Below are positions 24,791-36,656 of a stretch of DNA of 64,000 bases, piece by piece. The position numbers were made by a program, and so were the translations under genes. The stretch lies in the NCBI GenBank assembly GCA_026724425.1, contig JAIUCV010000009.1, positions 23,264,121-23,328,120 of the forward strand. The letters are read 5' to 3'. The DNA is from Erythrophleum ivorense (Eukaryota > Streptophyta > Magnoliopsida > Fabales > Fabaceae). Below the pieces are notes generated by a model. It searched no databases and was not told where the DNA came from. It saw nothing but the letters and a program-made list of their open reading frames with translations. Numbering within the stretch: the stretch's first letter is position 1; every line of letters begins with the position of its first letter.

Positions 24791-26823
24791 GGTGGTGCCC
24801 CACTTTTACCTCACATTTAACCTACCTAATTTTTGCCTAAAAAAAAGGAGAAGTTCTGCTAGGCGCACAAGAGGAAGCTTCAAGGGAGGAGAAAAACCTA
24901 AGAAAAGGGAAGAAAATCCTTAAAATTTCAAGCTCCTTCCTTTAGCAAACTTGTTTTCTTCCTTCTCCTCTTTCTTTCCATGGTTTTAGCGTGTGATTTG
25001 GATCTTTTTTTAGCTATGTTCAGAGGGGAGAAGTTCAAAATTCCAAGGAAGAGCCAAAGTAAAGGAAAAGACTCTTGGAAAAAGCTTGAATCACGGTAAG
25101 TATAATAGCTTTCCATGCTTTCTTCTTCCTGTTCCTTAAGAGGGGATTTTCGGGCACTTAGATAACAACTAAGAAGGAGTAAAATCTGACCTAAACCAAG
25201 CATGAAACCTAGGTTTTTTAGAGTAAGAAACAATAATATGCAAATAAATTCCAAAAAGAAGCATTAGAAACTAAGTTTCCAAAATCAAAGGTTTTTATTG
25301 CACCTTGGTATGTATGAAGCTTTCTAGTGGTATTTCTAATTGTCTAAGAGTCTATATGGGTTCTTGAGACACTAGAAAGCCTCACATGTCCCATTTCCTT
25401 CAAGAAAACAAAGCTAGCTCCATGGGTCCAAAAGGTGTGCATTGTCTCAGCCAAGCATGGATCTTGTACCTAGGGAAAATTTTAAATTTTTTCAAGGGTA
25501 GAAAGGGACTAAATATGATGGAAGAACATTAAGGGAAGTCTTGGAAAAATTTTAGAAAGCATAGGTATTGAGATGGGAGTATAGGTTCCAATTTAAGACT
25601 TCAAGAAGCAACTTGTGCCTAAACTCTTGGGAATGAACTTGTGATGACTCCAAGAGGTCTAAATAGAGTCAAGAGACTTAGATAGAAGGAGAGAATGGAG
25701 CCAAGATCTTAAATTCTAGTAGTTGTTTCATTAGGTCTTATATGAAACCATATGTAACCATAGAAGAAAGTGAGCTTCCATAGAGAATGTGTGATCCTAG
25801 AGCTTGTTTCAATGATGTAATTGTGTCCTATTTAACGTGTTTAGGCCAAAGGAATCAAGCTCCACCTAATTGCAAGTGTGTGGTCGAAAAGGGGGAGGAA
25901 TAACCAAGGAAAAAGTGTTGAGTTCTTGCTTCAAGGTAGCTCTCTAACTTTTCTCACATGCATAGCTTGGTTATTCTCTTGTCATTGAGTGCTTGTGCAT
26001 ATGTTTGAGCCATGAGAAATGTTTCTAGCTTATGCTTACATGTTTTGGTACCATTATATTGCTTGAAAAGTGTTTATGGTTACATTACGGTTTACATAGG
26101 TTTGGTGATGCCAAAAGTCCTTTAGTAAGGATGAGGATGAGCCAAAAGTCTTTAGAAATGGGTGAGATAAAGCTAGCTAAGTCAAAAGTCCCTTGAAAGT
26201 GTATGAGGCAAATCCAATACTCCCAAGAAAGATGGGTGAGCAAAGCCAATGTCCTTAAGAGCTTATATTTGTTATGTATGAGTTGATATGCCAAGGACAA
26301 TGATTTATGTATGCTTACTAGTTTCTTGAATATCATGCATACATTCTTTGACATGTTTTAGCATCCATTATGTATATTTGAAAGGGTTAAGAGCTATTAG
26401 GATTCTTTAAATCTCACTCTTCCCCTACACATTCCTAACCATGCCCAGGTGTGTAACACCATATTTTTCTAGCTCATCTCATATTATTTCTAGATTCATT
26501 TCCATGGATTACATAGAATTCTTAAGAAAATTCCTTGAAAATATTCAATTTAATTGCGTTGCGTCGTGTGTAAATTTTGCATTCCATGTCCTGTGGACTA
26601 TATAAAGTCATCCATCTCATTCACATATTTAATTACATAAATATAACTCATAATCATCCTAAGAAATGGCCTAGAACTCAAGCAAATTAAGTACACACAT
26701 GAAAATAAAGTATGTAGCCTTGGACTAAAATTCTAGAATTCTATCATGAACTTTGAAAATTCATAACTAATTTTAGAAAAATATAAATCAAGAACACTAT
26801 ACCATTATGGAAGGCTACAGTTG

Positions 26824-29153
26824 TGACGATTGTGTCGTACAACCCTCAAAATAAAATTAGGTTAAACTAAATATGTAGCTAGTGGCACAACCTAGGTTAT
26901 CTCCCTTGGAAATGGAGTTCAATGTTCAATTGGGTTTTCTAAGTGTTAAAAATCCTAGAACTACCTAAATTAAGGGGGGTTTTGATTGAATTAAACTAAG
27001 TAAAATGAAATTGAAATAAAATTCCTAATTGCTACCTAATTGTATGAATTATGGGTGAATGATGGTCTTGTGACTAGCTTTGGATTCGTCCCTTGGTATC
27101 TACTATCCTTATCCTAATCCAATTATGATTAATTCTAGCCTAAGAGTCCCTAATTGTGTCATGGCAAATGTATCTTGAGTTACCATGCAAGAATCAAGAA
27201 CTTAGCAATTTGATATTAATTGAGACCTCAACTACCATTAAATTACTAATTCTTGTGATTAAGATTTATGAACAATTGAATTGAATGATTAACTGATTAA
27301 TTAGCCTCTGAATTAACACTTTAGGAGATTCAATTAACCAATCAAACTCCAACGAACCCTCAAATTAAACAATTAAGCACGCCAATTCTCATTAATATTT
27401 CATCAAACACCTTGATTGCACACTTGGAAAATGATAGGAAAATGAAAATCCAGCACTAAAATTAATCAATTAAGACATTAATTGCTCTCCTAATTAGTAT
27501 CTAACCAGTTACTAATCATAAACTACATTAATCCAATCAATTACAAGCTTAACCAAGCAAATAAAATAACAAAAATCAATGTAGAAAGAGTTATGAATCT
27601 TAGCCAAATTTTTGAGTTCTTCTCCATAGATTCAAGCTTCCACCAAGGATCTTTCTCCTAGCTAGCCACACATGAAATTAATTGTTCATTTGAGTAGAAA
27701 TGGAAAGGGAATGGAGGATGGATGAGAAAATAGCGTGGAGAGGATGGTCTTTGGACAAAGTGGCATGAATGTGGTATGAATGACGTGATGGTTGGAGTGA
27801 ATGGATGTAAATGACGGAGTGTGCGTATGTAATGTGCGAATGGAAAATCCTCCTCCGAATGAATGGAATGCATGTGATTTTAATGTGAATCCTCTTCCCT
27901 AATGCTGCCATGAGTGCATTTTTATTTTTAATTCCCTTCTGAGTAGCACACGCATCTTATTCTCTTCCCTGGATGATTGACGATAGATTAAGGTGCGTGG
28001 CATGAGATGAATCAACTCCCTTAATCTGGAGTTGCCCATTTGTATTTTTCTCCTAGCTATATTATTATTTATTCATTTATTTTTCTCCCAACTGCACATG
28101 GCTTTTTCTTCTTTCCATGTCTTACCTTCAGCCCAGCTCATTCTTCCTTCTTAACAAGTACCAAAATCTATAGCTTTGTATGTGTTTCTTCTCTTCATTC
28201 GCTGTATGTTCACGTGCTTTATTCTGCTAGCTCGATCTTCCTTCATCTCTTCACGTTCAACTCAAGCCTTCTCTTCATACCAGATGTTGCTTCCTTTGTT
28301 TCTGCTCATTTTCTACTATTCACAAGTTACTCTCCTTTTATTCCACATAAAAAATATAGCTTATTCTGCTTCTTTGTGTAGCTCAACATCTTCATGCATT
28401 CTATCTTCTTGATGTTCTCCATGACTCGAGCTGCCTCTATGTGAAGCCTGTACCTTTGTGTCTCTATTTCTACATATGTGTGTTACGTGTAAGGTGTGTG
28501 TGTGTGCTGCAACATGGAGTAAAGTTAAGTGAGAGTGAGTGAATATGCTCTTTATGATGTGTTAATGTAGTAGCTGGTCTATGGAGATGCTGCCTTCTTG
28601 AGTGGAAATCCGTGGATGAATGTGTAAGTGACCACGTGTTTCCCTTCCTCCCAGCTCTTATTTCTTCATCTTGTTGTTACGTGGAATGAAGGAATGTGAC
28701 TTGATGAGATGTTGTGCATGTGATGAGCTGCAGCATGAATGATGTGTGTAGCTGATGTATAACCATGTGAATGTGCATGCATATAATGTATGAAATGAGA
28801 GAGCATCCCATTCATGTGCTAACCACAATTCATTCTCCCATTTTTTAGCTCTAACAAGAAGTACAATTGAGGCCTAAATCTTCTCCTTCTCTTCTCTAAC
28901 TCAAATTCTCATTCAAACATTATTTGTCCATTACAATCTACACAAAAGAATGGAAAGTGTTAAGTCGAAATATCCACAGAATTATTTTAAAGGAATTCAT
29001 GCATTAAAACTCAATAATTTTGCAAATTAACTCATAAAGTGTATAAAATAGCTAATTAAGTTAAATTCTACCTAATTAAACCCCTAAAGCCATATTTGGA
29101 CACTAAAATGTTTAAGTTAAGAGGATTAAAATGTATAAAAATCATACTTATCA
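26824..29153 (-). repeat. E3 3' LTR (2330 bp)
   Basis: It aligns end to end with 33359-35673. On the plus strand it runs from TGACGATTGTGTCG to ATACTTATCA. Differences from its partner are scattered, mostly transitions and small indels. CACGTG motifs survive at 28211-28216 and 28633-28638. Open frames such as 28040-28381 are low-complexity and not supported as genes. Confidence 0.95.
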
Positions 29154-29170
29154 AATTCCTCCACACTTAA
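29154..29170 (-). promoter_or_regulatory. E3 polypurine tract
   Basis: On the minus strand AAGTGTGGAGGAATT abuts the TGATAAGTATG start of the 3' LTR. It is the same tract as in E1 (16112-16128), with one A replacing a G in the G run. Confidence 0.85.
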
Positions 29171-29250
29171 ACTTTTGCACTGTTGGGCAAAAGAAAACTA
29201 AAGCTTAATATCAAAGGAAAAGCTAGTGGAATGGCCAATGGAGAATAAAA

Positions 29251-29452
29251 ATGGAAAGGAAAGTGTAGAAATCACAAGCTAGAGAATGACTGAAACTTTT
29301 CAACACTTTAACAATCAAAGCTAATTTCACTTGCATCAAGAATTAAGTTCCATGGAAAGGAAAGTGTAGAAATCACAAGCTAGAGAATGACCAAAACTTT
29401 TCAACACTTTAACAATCAAAGCTAATTTCACTTGCATCAAGAATTAAGTTCC
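29251..29452. repeat. 101-bp tandem duplication in E3
   Basis: ATGGAAAGGAAAGTGTAG starts at 29251 and again at 29352. The two units differ at only a few bases. E1 has one copy of the corresponding sequence near 15930-16020. Confidence 0.9.
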
Positions 29453-30536
29453 ATGGCAATTTCATTTGAAAAGAACAAATAGAAATGCATAGCCCCTCAC
29501 ATGGATTAGTGTTTACTCTCAACTCTCAAGTGTTTAGGTAATGTGTTTCACTCAAACTTCACCTATCTAAGTTCACTACCATAGGCTTGTCAAGCTTCTA
29601 AATCTCCACTACCCATGCTAAATGCAAAGCACCAATCAATAGACTTTATTTAGGGTTGTAGCGGGGCTAAGGGAATGAAATAAATGGACATTCAAGGAAG
29701 GACAAACAAATGGATACCTTAGAACCTCAAGAGCAATCAATGAAGATTTAGGATAGGGAAGAATGTTTTTCTAGGCCTTAATTCCAACAAGTATAAGAGA
29801 AAGCAAATTCAATCTGAAACACTTATTTCTTTTGATTTTCAATTGCTTTTCCTCTTTTTTTTTTCATTTTTTTCTTTCCATTACTTTTCTTTTGCTTTTC
29901 TATCTCTTCTTTCTTTGCATTTTTTTTGGAACATATTCCTCAACTTTTACTATCAATGCCCTAAATTGATGTAAAGCACACATTCACCTATCCTACTTAG
30001 ATGTAATGCTCCTTGAAATTCTTAAGGCATCTTAAAACAGGATCAAAAACATTTTTAATGGCTATGGTTCAATAAGAAAAGAAAATCAAGGTCTAAAGTG
30101 GCTAAACAATGGATAAAATTCATGTAGGGTGTGGCTTTTTGGCTATCTAGCTATAAAAGAAATGAACGCCTTATCATTTTTGTGCATACAAGTGCAAATG
30201 TGGTCTCAACAAAGAATCAGGATAAGTTCTAGAGTGAAAGCAGTGATAGGTGAAAACAAACTAGAAATGAATAGATAAGGCTCAGTTTCTCACCAACTAA
30301 TGGCTATCAAATAATTCATTGAAATCAAATTCATTGCCACTTCACTTGAATCAGAACACAAGATCCATTACTTATCATGTCTAAGTGAATCCAAGTTACA
30401 ATCATCGCAACTTGCAACTTTCACAAAAAAATTGAAAAAAATCATGCTATTTTTTTTTTAAATTTTCTCAAAAATTTTTCAATTTTCTTTTACAAAACAC
30501 AGTAAAGAGATGAAGAAATGGAATGACATGACTCTC

Positions 30537-30575
30537 CCTTCCACACTTAAATGTTGCACTGTCCTCAATGCCAGC
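30537..30575 (-). promoter_or_regulatory. Internal PPT-like GTGTGG motif of E3
   Basis: On the minus strand the order is GGCATTGAGGACAGTGCAAC, a short spacer, then TTTAAGTGTGGAAGGG. It sits just after the reading frame, as in E1 (14758-14796) and A2 (63708-63746). Confidence 0.55.
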
Positions 30576-30795
30576 ACACAATCCAGTCAACAGATAAACA
30601 ACACAATATAAAGAGAGTGAAAGGAGAGTATACAACCAAATGAACTTGAAAATAGAAATCTCAAGGTTGGCTCAGATTCCTATGTAGCTGGTTATCAACC
30701 ATTTATTACTTACAAAGCAGAACAAAAGAAATTGTAATGTAGAAAAGAAAAAGAAAACTAAGTCCTAAACTAAAAAGAACTCTATTAAAGACTAA

Positions 30796-32809
30796 CTAAT
30801 CATAAGTATCAAAAATCAAAATTAAAATTGCTTTATTCCTTCTTAACTGGACAAATTTAAGTCTCACTACTTTAAAGCATTTGGATTGATCATTCAGTGA
30901 TGACCCATGGACTTCCTCATCCATCAGTAGTCTCAAAAAGTCATTTTTAGCATATTGAGAAACAAAAAAAGAAGAAAAATCAAAATTAGGACATTTAAAA
31001 CTAAAGAAAGAAAACTTAAAATCAAACTTAAACTTTGAACTTTCTAAAAATCTATCAAAACTAATGAAATCTACTAGACTCCCATCAGTAAGAGTCATTG
31101 CATCCACAGAAGAATTTAATTTAAACTTCTCATAGTCCTTTGAGTTCATGGTGTCTGACAGTTGCTTTTTCTCAGTTGGGAGAGTCTGTGGCTTGTTGGG
31201 AATTAGCTCAACAACTTTAAGAATCTGTTCCAGATTCTCAACAAGAGAAATAGTATCTTCCTTGACCAAAGAGACATCAGTAGGCTCATAATGTTCTAAA
31301 CAATGATCAATAACAAAATCTAGTCTCTCACTAGTGTCAACAATAGCATAAGGATCATTAGGGTTTTCAATATAAAAAACAGTATGATCGTCATTATGCA
31401 TGCTTCCATTAACACTAGCATGATCAGTGGAATCAGTATCATTAACAGGTTTAGTGTAAACAAAGGACTCTTTGGATTCAACAGACTTATCAGACTCTAG
31501 AAACTCATTAATCTCAGCACATACAGGACATGTATGCATATCATTACATAAGCATTGCAAATTATTTTCTAATTCATCAACAACAAGCTGCTTAACAATT
31601 TCACTGTCTATATCATTATCACATGCTACATTCACTATTTCATTAGTCATACCATCACAGGCTAGTGAGGAATCATGTTGATCAGTACAAGCAGGGGACT
31701 TACTTGTCTCAATGAAAGAATTAATCTATGAGCATCTATCAAATATAGTGGATCTAACACACACACAATCAACAAAATCATCCAAATCAGCTGTGTCACA
31801 TGGTCCAGATGGTATGTTGTCCCTAAACTCAAAAGATGCATCATCAACAGGCTTATCAACTAATTCCACAACAGGAATAGAATAATCATCACATTCTAGA
31901 TCACCCCTACACTTATCTACTACCTTAGGCTCAAAAGATTCATCATTAACAGGCTCAGAAATGAAATTTTCACTATGGTCACAACTAGGAGTAGAAATAC
32001 TAAGTGCATTAGTATACAATGGTTCATTAACATCAACAATTGCATCATTTTTGCTTAATGAGTTACCACCATCAATTAAATTAGGAGATTCAACAATAAT
32101 TTCCTCATCAACAACATCATCTTGTAATTCAGAATCAACAACATTATATGCATCAGTAGTCACAGTGCTATCAAGTAAACCATATTCAATTCTAACAAAT
32201 TGCAAAGTATTAGAAGATGGAAGGATATTACCCAGTGAATAGGACTCTTCCTCCTCTATACATTCCCTTCTAATTTGCTCTTCAGTTAATTTAGTAGCAC
32301 TTGAAGTGGGTTGATTCATTTGAATTCCCAAATCCTTCATAATGTTGTCAATCTTTTGTTGATTTTGAAGACACCACCATTCATTTTCTTGTTGGGCCAT
32401 GTATTTGTTGGTGTTTAAGATTAAAGGCTTCCAATTGTTGCATCATCCTTTCTTCCTAACTTGGTTCCTTATGGACCTCTTGTTGCGTGTATCCCTCATG
32501 ATAATTGTAAGGATGATATTCTACCTCTTGCATATGGAAGTTGTGGTATGGCTCATAATGATGGTGGTAATTTGGGTGTACTTCATATAGATGGTGGTAT
32601 GGTTCAATGGAATTGGTGTGAACTTCATAGGAATGATGGTGTGGTTGGTAGCATGGTTGTTGGACTTGTTAATATTATTGTGCTTGTCATTCTTGTCTTT
32701 GTCGTTCAAGAAGGCCTTGAAGCATTGACATGGCTTCACCTAACTTCCAAGAAATCCTATGCTTTGTACAAGAATCATAAACACCTTGATTAGAATAATA
32801 AGGATCCAT
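30796..32809 (-). pseudogene. Family A unknown acidic protein, best-preserved copy (E3)
   Basis: The start ATG (complement of 32807-32809) opens MDPYYSNQGVYDSC, shared with A2. Next come a Gln-rich stretch, a Tyr/His-rich stretch with HHHYEPYHNF (~32530-32600), and a helix-like Q/N/E segment ending in MKDLGIQMNQPTSS (~32320). The acidic middle is open from 32400 to 31726. It carries C-x-C-x5-(C to F)-x2-C at about 31731-31775 and an intact C-x-C-x5-C-x2-C at about 31510-31556. The end is open from 31650 to 30796 and closes with FDTYD. About 670 codons in all. Several stops match Gln or Trp codons elsewhere in the family. I see no signal peptide, membrane segment or known enzyme motif. Its function is unknown; a nucleic-acid or packaging role is only a guess. 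Confidence 0.8.
31505..31556 (-). other. Cysteine module 2 of the family A protein
   Basis: The minus-strand frame reads CLCNDMHTCPVCAEINEF, a C-x-C-x5-C-x2-C pattern followed by I-N-x-F. A2 has CLCDNMHMCLVCVKIDEF at about 62738-62793. The spacing suits a small metal-binding knuckle, but metal binding is inferred. Confidence 0.6.
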
Positions 32810-33335
32810 TTCAGACAAAGAATATGAGAAGTTTAATTAATTTCACTACAAGAAAAATCACTAGCAAATTATAACTAAAATTAATTCTAAATTAAGAAAA
32901 TAAAATTCAAATGAAGATAAGACTTACCTAACTATAAAAAAAAACTCCTAAACAGAGGTTAATGACACAAAACAAACTCATAAAAAATAAAAAAATTAAA
33001 TCTAGAAAAATTGAAAAATCCCTAAAAATTTTGAGAAAATACTAAAAAATTAGAAAAAGTACTGTAACCATTGGAATTTGGTGAACAAATGGTGTACCTA
33101 ATAGCAAAGCTATTACTTTTGGTCAAAACACCTAAACACCTTGGAAAACAAAGTTCAAGAATTTTCTGGGCACTTTAAACAAAAATTCCAGCAAGTAGTC
33201 TCTTGATTCAAGCAACCAGAATGATCCAAATCTAATCTTAAAACAGAACAAAAATCAAATCAAAGCAGAACCAAAATAGAGCTAAAACAGAACAAAAACA
33301 CTTAAAAAACTTTCTCAAACAATTGAAAACCCAAA
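32810..33335 (-). other. E3 untranslated leader
   Basis: This AT-rich segment between primer site and start codon matches E1 11971-12364 and A2 57309-57825. No gene is evident. Confidence 0.65.
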
Positions 33336-33353
33336 TCTCCGACAACGGCGCCA
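33336..33353 (-). promoter_or_regulatory. E3 primer binding site (tRNA-Asp type)
   Basis: The minus strand reads TGGCGCCGTTGTCGGAGA, five bases from the 5' LTR end. From memory, the plant tRNA-Asp(GUC) 3' end including CCA would pair at 16 of these 18 positions. The two mismatches are transitions. Athila-type plant gypsy elements are reported to use this tRNA. Confidence 0.82.
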
Positions 33354-33358
33354 AATTG

Positions 33359-35673
33359 TGACGATTGTGTCGCGCAACCCTCAAAATAAAACTAGGTTGA
33401 ACTAAATATGTAGCTAGTGGCACAACCTAGATCATCTCCCTTGGAAATAGAGTTTAATATTCAATTGGGTTTTTGAAGTGTTAAAAAATCATATAACTAC
33501 CTAAATTAAGGGGGGTTTTTGATTGAATTAAACTAAGTAAAATGAAATTGACATAAAATTCCTAATTGCTACCTAATTGTATGAATTGTGGGTGAATGAT
33601 GGTTTTGTGACTATCTTGGATTCATCCCTTGGTATTTACTATCTGTATCCTAATACAATTGTGATTAATTTTGGCCTAAGAGTCCCTAATTGTGTTCATG
33701 GCAAATTTATCTTGAGTTACCACGCAAGAATCAAGAACTTAGCAATTTGATGTTAATTGAGACCTCAACTATCATTAAATTACTAATTCTTGTGATTAAG
33801 ATCTATGAACAATTGAATCGAATCATTAGCTGATTAATTAACCTCTGAATTAACACTTTAAGAGATTCAATTAACTAATTAAACTTTAATGAACCCTCAA
33901 ATTAGACAATTAAGCACACCAATTCTCACAAGCATTTCATCAAACACCTTGATTGCGCACTTGGAAAATGGTAGGAAAATGAAAATCCAGCACTAAAATT
34001 AATCAATTAAAACACCAATTGTTCTCCTAATTAGTATCTAACCAGTTGCTAATCATAAACTACATTAATCCAGTCAATTACAAGCTTAACCAAGCAAATA
34101 AAATAACAAAAATCAATGTAGAAAGAGTTATGAATCTTAGCCGAATTTCTAAGTTCTTCTCCATAGATTCAAGCTTCCACTAAGAATCTTTCTTCTAACT
34201 AGCCGCACATGGAATTAATTCTTCATTTTAATGGAGATGGAATGGGAATGGAGGATCGATGAGAAAATGACGTGGAAAGGATGGTCTCTGGACGAAATGG
34301 ATTGAATATGGTGTGAATGACATGATGGATGGAGTGAATGGATGTAAATGACAGAGTGTGCATATGTAATGTGCGAATGGAATATCCTCCTCCAAATGAA
34401 TGGAATGCATGTGACTTTAACGTGAATCCTCCTCCTTGATGCTGCCACGAGTGCATTTTTATTTTTAATTCCCTTGTGAGTAGCATGTGCATCTTATTCT
34501 CTTCCCTAGATGATTGATGATAGATTAAGGTGCGTGGCATGAGATGAATCAACTCCCTTGATCTGGACTTGCTCGTGTGTATTTTTCTCCCAGCTACACA
34601 TGGCTTTTTCTTCTTTCCACGTCTTGCCTTCAGCCCAGCTCATTCTTCCTTCTTAACAAGTACCAGAATTCGTAGCTTTGTATGTGTTTCTTCTCTTCAT
34701 GCACTGTACTGTTCACTTTCTCTATTTTGCTAGCTTGATCTTCCTTCATTTCTTCACATTCAGCTCAAGCCTTCTTTTCATACCACATGTTGCTTTCTCT
34801 GTTTCTGCTCATTTTTTACTATTCACGAGTTACTCTCCTTTTATTCCATGTAAAATTGTAGCTTATACTGTTTCTTCGTGCAGCTCAACGTCTTCATGCG
34901 TTCTATCTTCTTGATGTTCTCCATGACTCAAGCTGCCTCTATGTGAAACCTGTACCTTTGTGTCTCTATTTCTACATATGTGTGTTATGTGGAAGGTATG
35001 TGTGTGTGTGCTGCAACATGGAGTAAAGTTAAGTGAGAGTGAGTGAATATGCTCTTTGTGATGTGTTAATGTAGTAGCTGGTCCGTGGAGATGATGCCTT
35101 CTTGAGTGGAAACCCGTGGCTATGTGTGATGTGGATGAATGTGTAAGTGACCATGTGTTTCCCTTCCTCCTAGCTCTTGTTTCTTCATTTTATTGTTACA
35201 TGGAATGAGGGAATGTGACTTGATGAGATGCTGTGCATGTGAGTGAGCTACAGCGTGAATGATGTGTGTAGCTGATGTATAACCATGTGAATGTGCATGC
35301 ATTTAATGCATGAAATGAGAGAGCATCCCATTCATGTGCCAACCACAATTCATTCTCCCATTTTTTAGCTCTAACAAGAAGTACAATTGAGGCCTAAATC
35401 TTCTCCTTCTCTTCTCTAACTCAAATTCTCATTCAGACATCATTTGCCCATTAAAATCTACACAAAAGAATGGAAAGTGTTAAGTAGAAATACCCATAAA
35501 ATTATTTAAAAGCAATTCATGCATTAAAACTCAATAATTTTGCAAATTAACTCATAAAGTGTATAAAATGGCTAATGAAGTTAAATTATACCTAATTAAA
35601 CCCATAAAGCCATATTTGGACACTAAAATACTTCATTTAAAAGGATTAAAATGTATAAAAATCATACTTATCA
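33359..35673 (-). repeat. E3 5' LTR (2315 bp)
   Basis: It is the partner of 26824-29153 and lies next to the primer binding site. The TG...CA ends and inner CAACCCTC block are shared. It has lost most CACGTG sites kept by its partner, for example CCATGTGTTT where the partner has CCACGTGTTT. Confidence 0.95.
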
Positions 35674-36656
35674 AGCTGTCTACTTTATGATAAAAATAAA
35701 TCCAAACCACAACAAGGACGTCTAACCATCGGAAATTGATGAAACAGTAACAAAAGTTACCTGTCATTACTAGTACTGTCCTCCAAGTTCAAAAATTCAT
35801 ATCTCCTTGCTTAGATGTCCAATTAGGGTGATCTTAGTGGCCATGGAAAGCTTATCATGTCTAGTTTAAACTTGTAAAATTTCATGAGCATTAGACATCA
35901 TTTGGGCCTCAAATAGCATAGCACAAGAAATTGATCATATGAACAATGTTTTTATCAGTTCAGTAGAAAAATGCCAATTTTAAAAAATCATAATTAATTC
36001 CTTAAAGCTCCAAATAATTTAGTGTTTAGCTTCCCAAAAAATACTAAATGAGATCTATTTTCATACCAAATTTCATAGGCAAATTCTTTTATTTGGTCAG
36101 ATCTTGATATTGGGTTACAAAATAGCTTATTTTGTGTCATGTAAGGGTCTCAAATGGTCCAAAATTGCTTCTAAGACAACCATGGCCACTTAAGCATGTG
36201 GGAAAGCACTAAAATGGTCTACTAAATTTGTCTCAATGGTGCATAAACCCAGATTTCTCAAACTCACTTATCCACTCCAATTTATACAAAAGAATGCATA
36301 TGTCAAGTCTTGTCATTCCATACTCAAAAGGTGTTATATTATACATATGGAATTAAATCTCATACATACATAATACATTTACATATTTACATATATTCAT
36401 AAGGTCATACAAAATATAAAATGAAGAATTACATTATATGCCACTCATATGGCTACATAATAGCAATTTTCCACACTTTGTTGTCAATCTTCACTTCAAG
36501 GCTTGGTGGCTTTCATCCCTTGGCTCATTTGGTCCACCTAGACATGTTAGACATGTGGGGAGGAAAGAATGAGATTCTAGGAATTCTAATATGTAATATT
36601 CAATTATTGTTAAGTGAGAAAAATGAGTGCATTTTCAAAGCAAGTCTCTCGAAATG

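Larger units (their letters stand above)
29171..30795 (-). other. E3 3' non-coding internal region
   Basis: This stretch corresponds to E1 14550-16111. It contains the 101-bp tandem duplication, a T/C-rich block (29840-29930), the GTGTGG motif at 30537-30575 and no conserved open frame. Confidence 0.7.
26824..35673 (-). mobile_element. Family A element E3, structurally complete non-autonomous LTR retrotransposon
   Basis: The element (8850 bp) has 2.3 kb LTRs at each end, bounded TG...CA. It is flanked by AGTTG (26819-26823) and AGCTG (35674-35678), a 5-bp target duplicate with one mismatch. The flanks rejoin to a colinear B LTR around GGCTACAG and TGTCTAC. On the minus strand the order is 5' LTR, tRNA-Asp-type primer site, leader, one reading frame, conserved GTGTGG motif, 3' region, polypurine tract and 3' LTR. 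No gag, protease, polymerase or integrase is visible in 4.2 kb of internal sequence. It therefore fits a LARD-like element that relies on other elements' enzymes but carries its own unusual frame. Confidence 0.95.

Noticed and set aside
28040..28412. Possible membrane-protein gene (hydrophobic Ser/Phe/Leu-rich frames).
   Set aside because: The region is pyrimidine-rich LTR of E3. The partner LTR at ~34560-34914 does not keep the frame, as expected for non-coding DNA.
33336..33353. A tRNA gene or tRNA-derived SINE at the tRNA-like sequence.
   Set aside because: Only the 18-base primer-site match is present, with no A or B box or cloverleaf, and it sits at the exact LTR junction.
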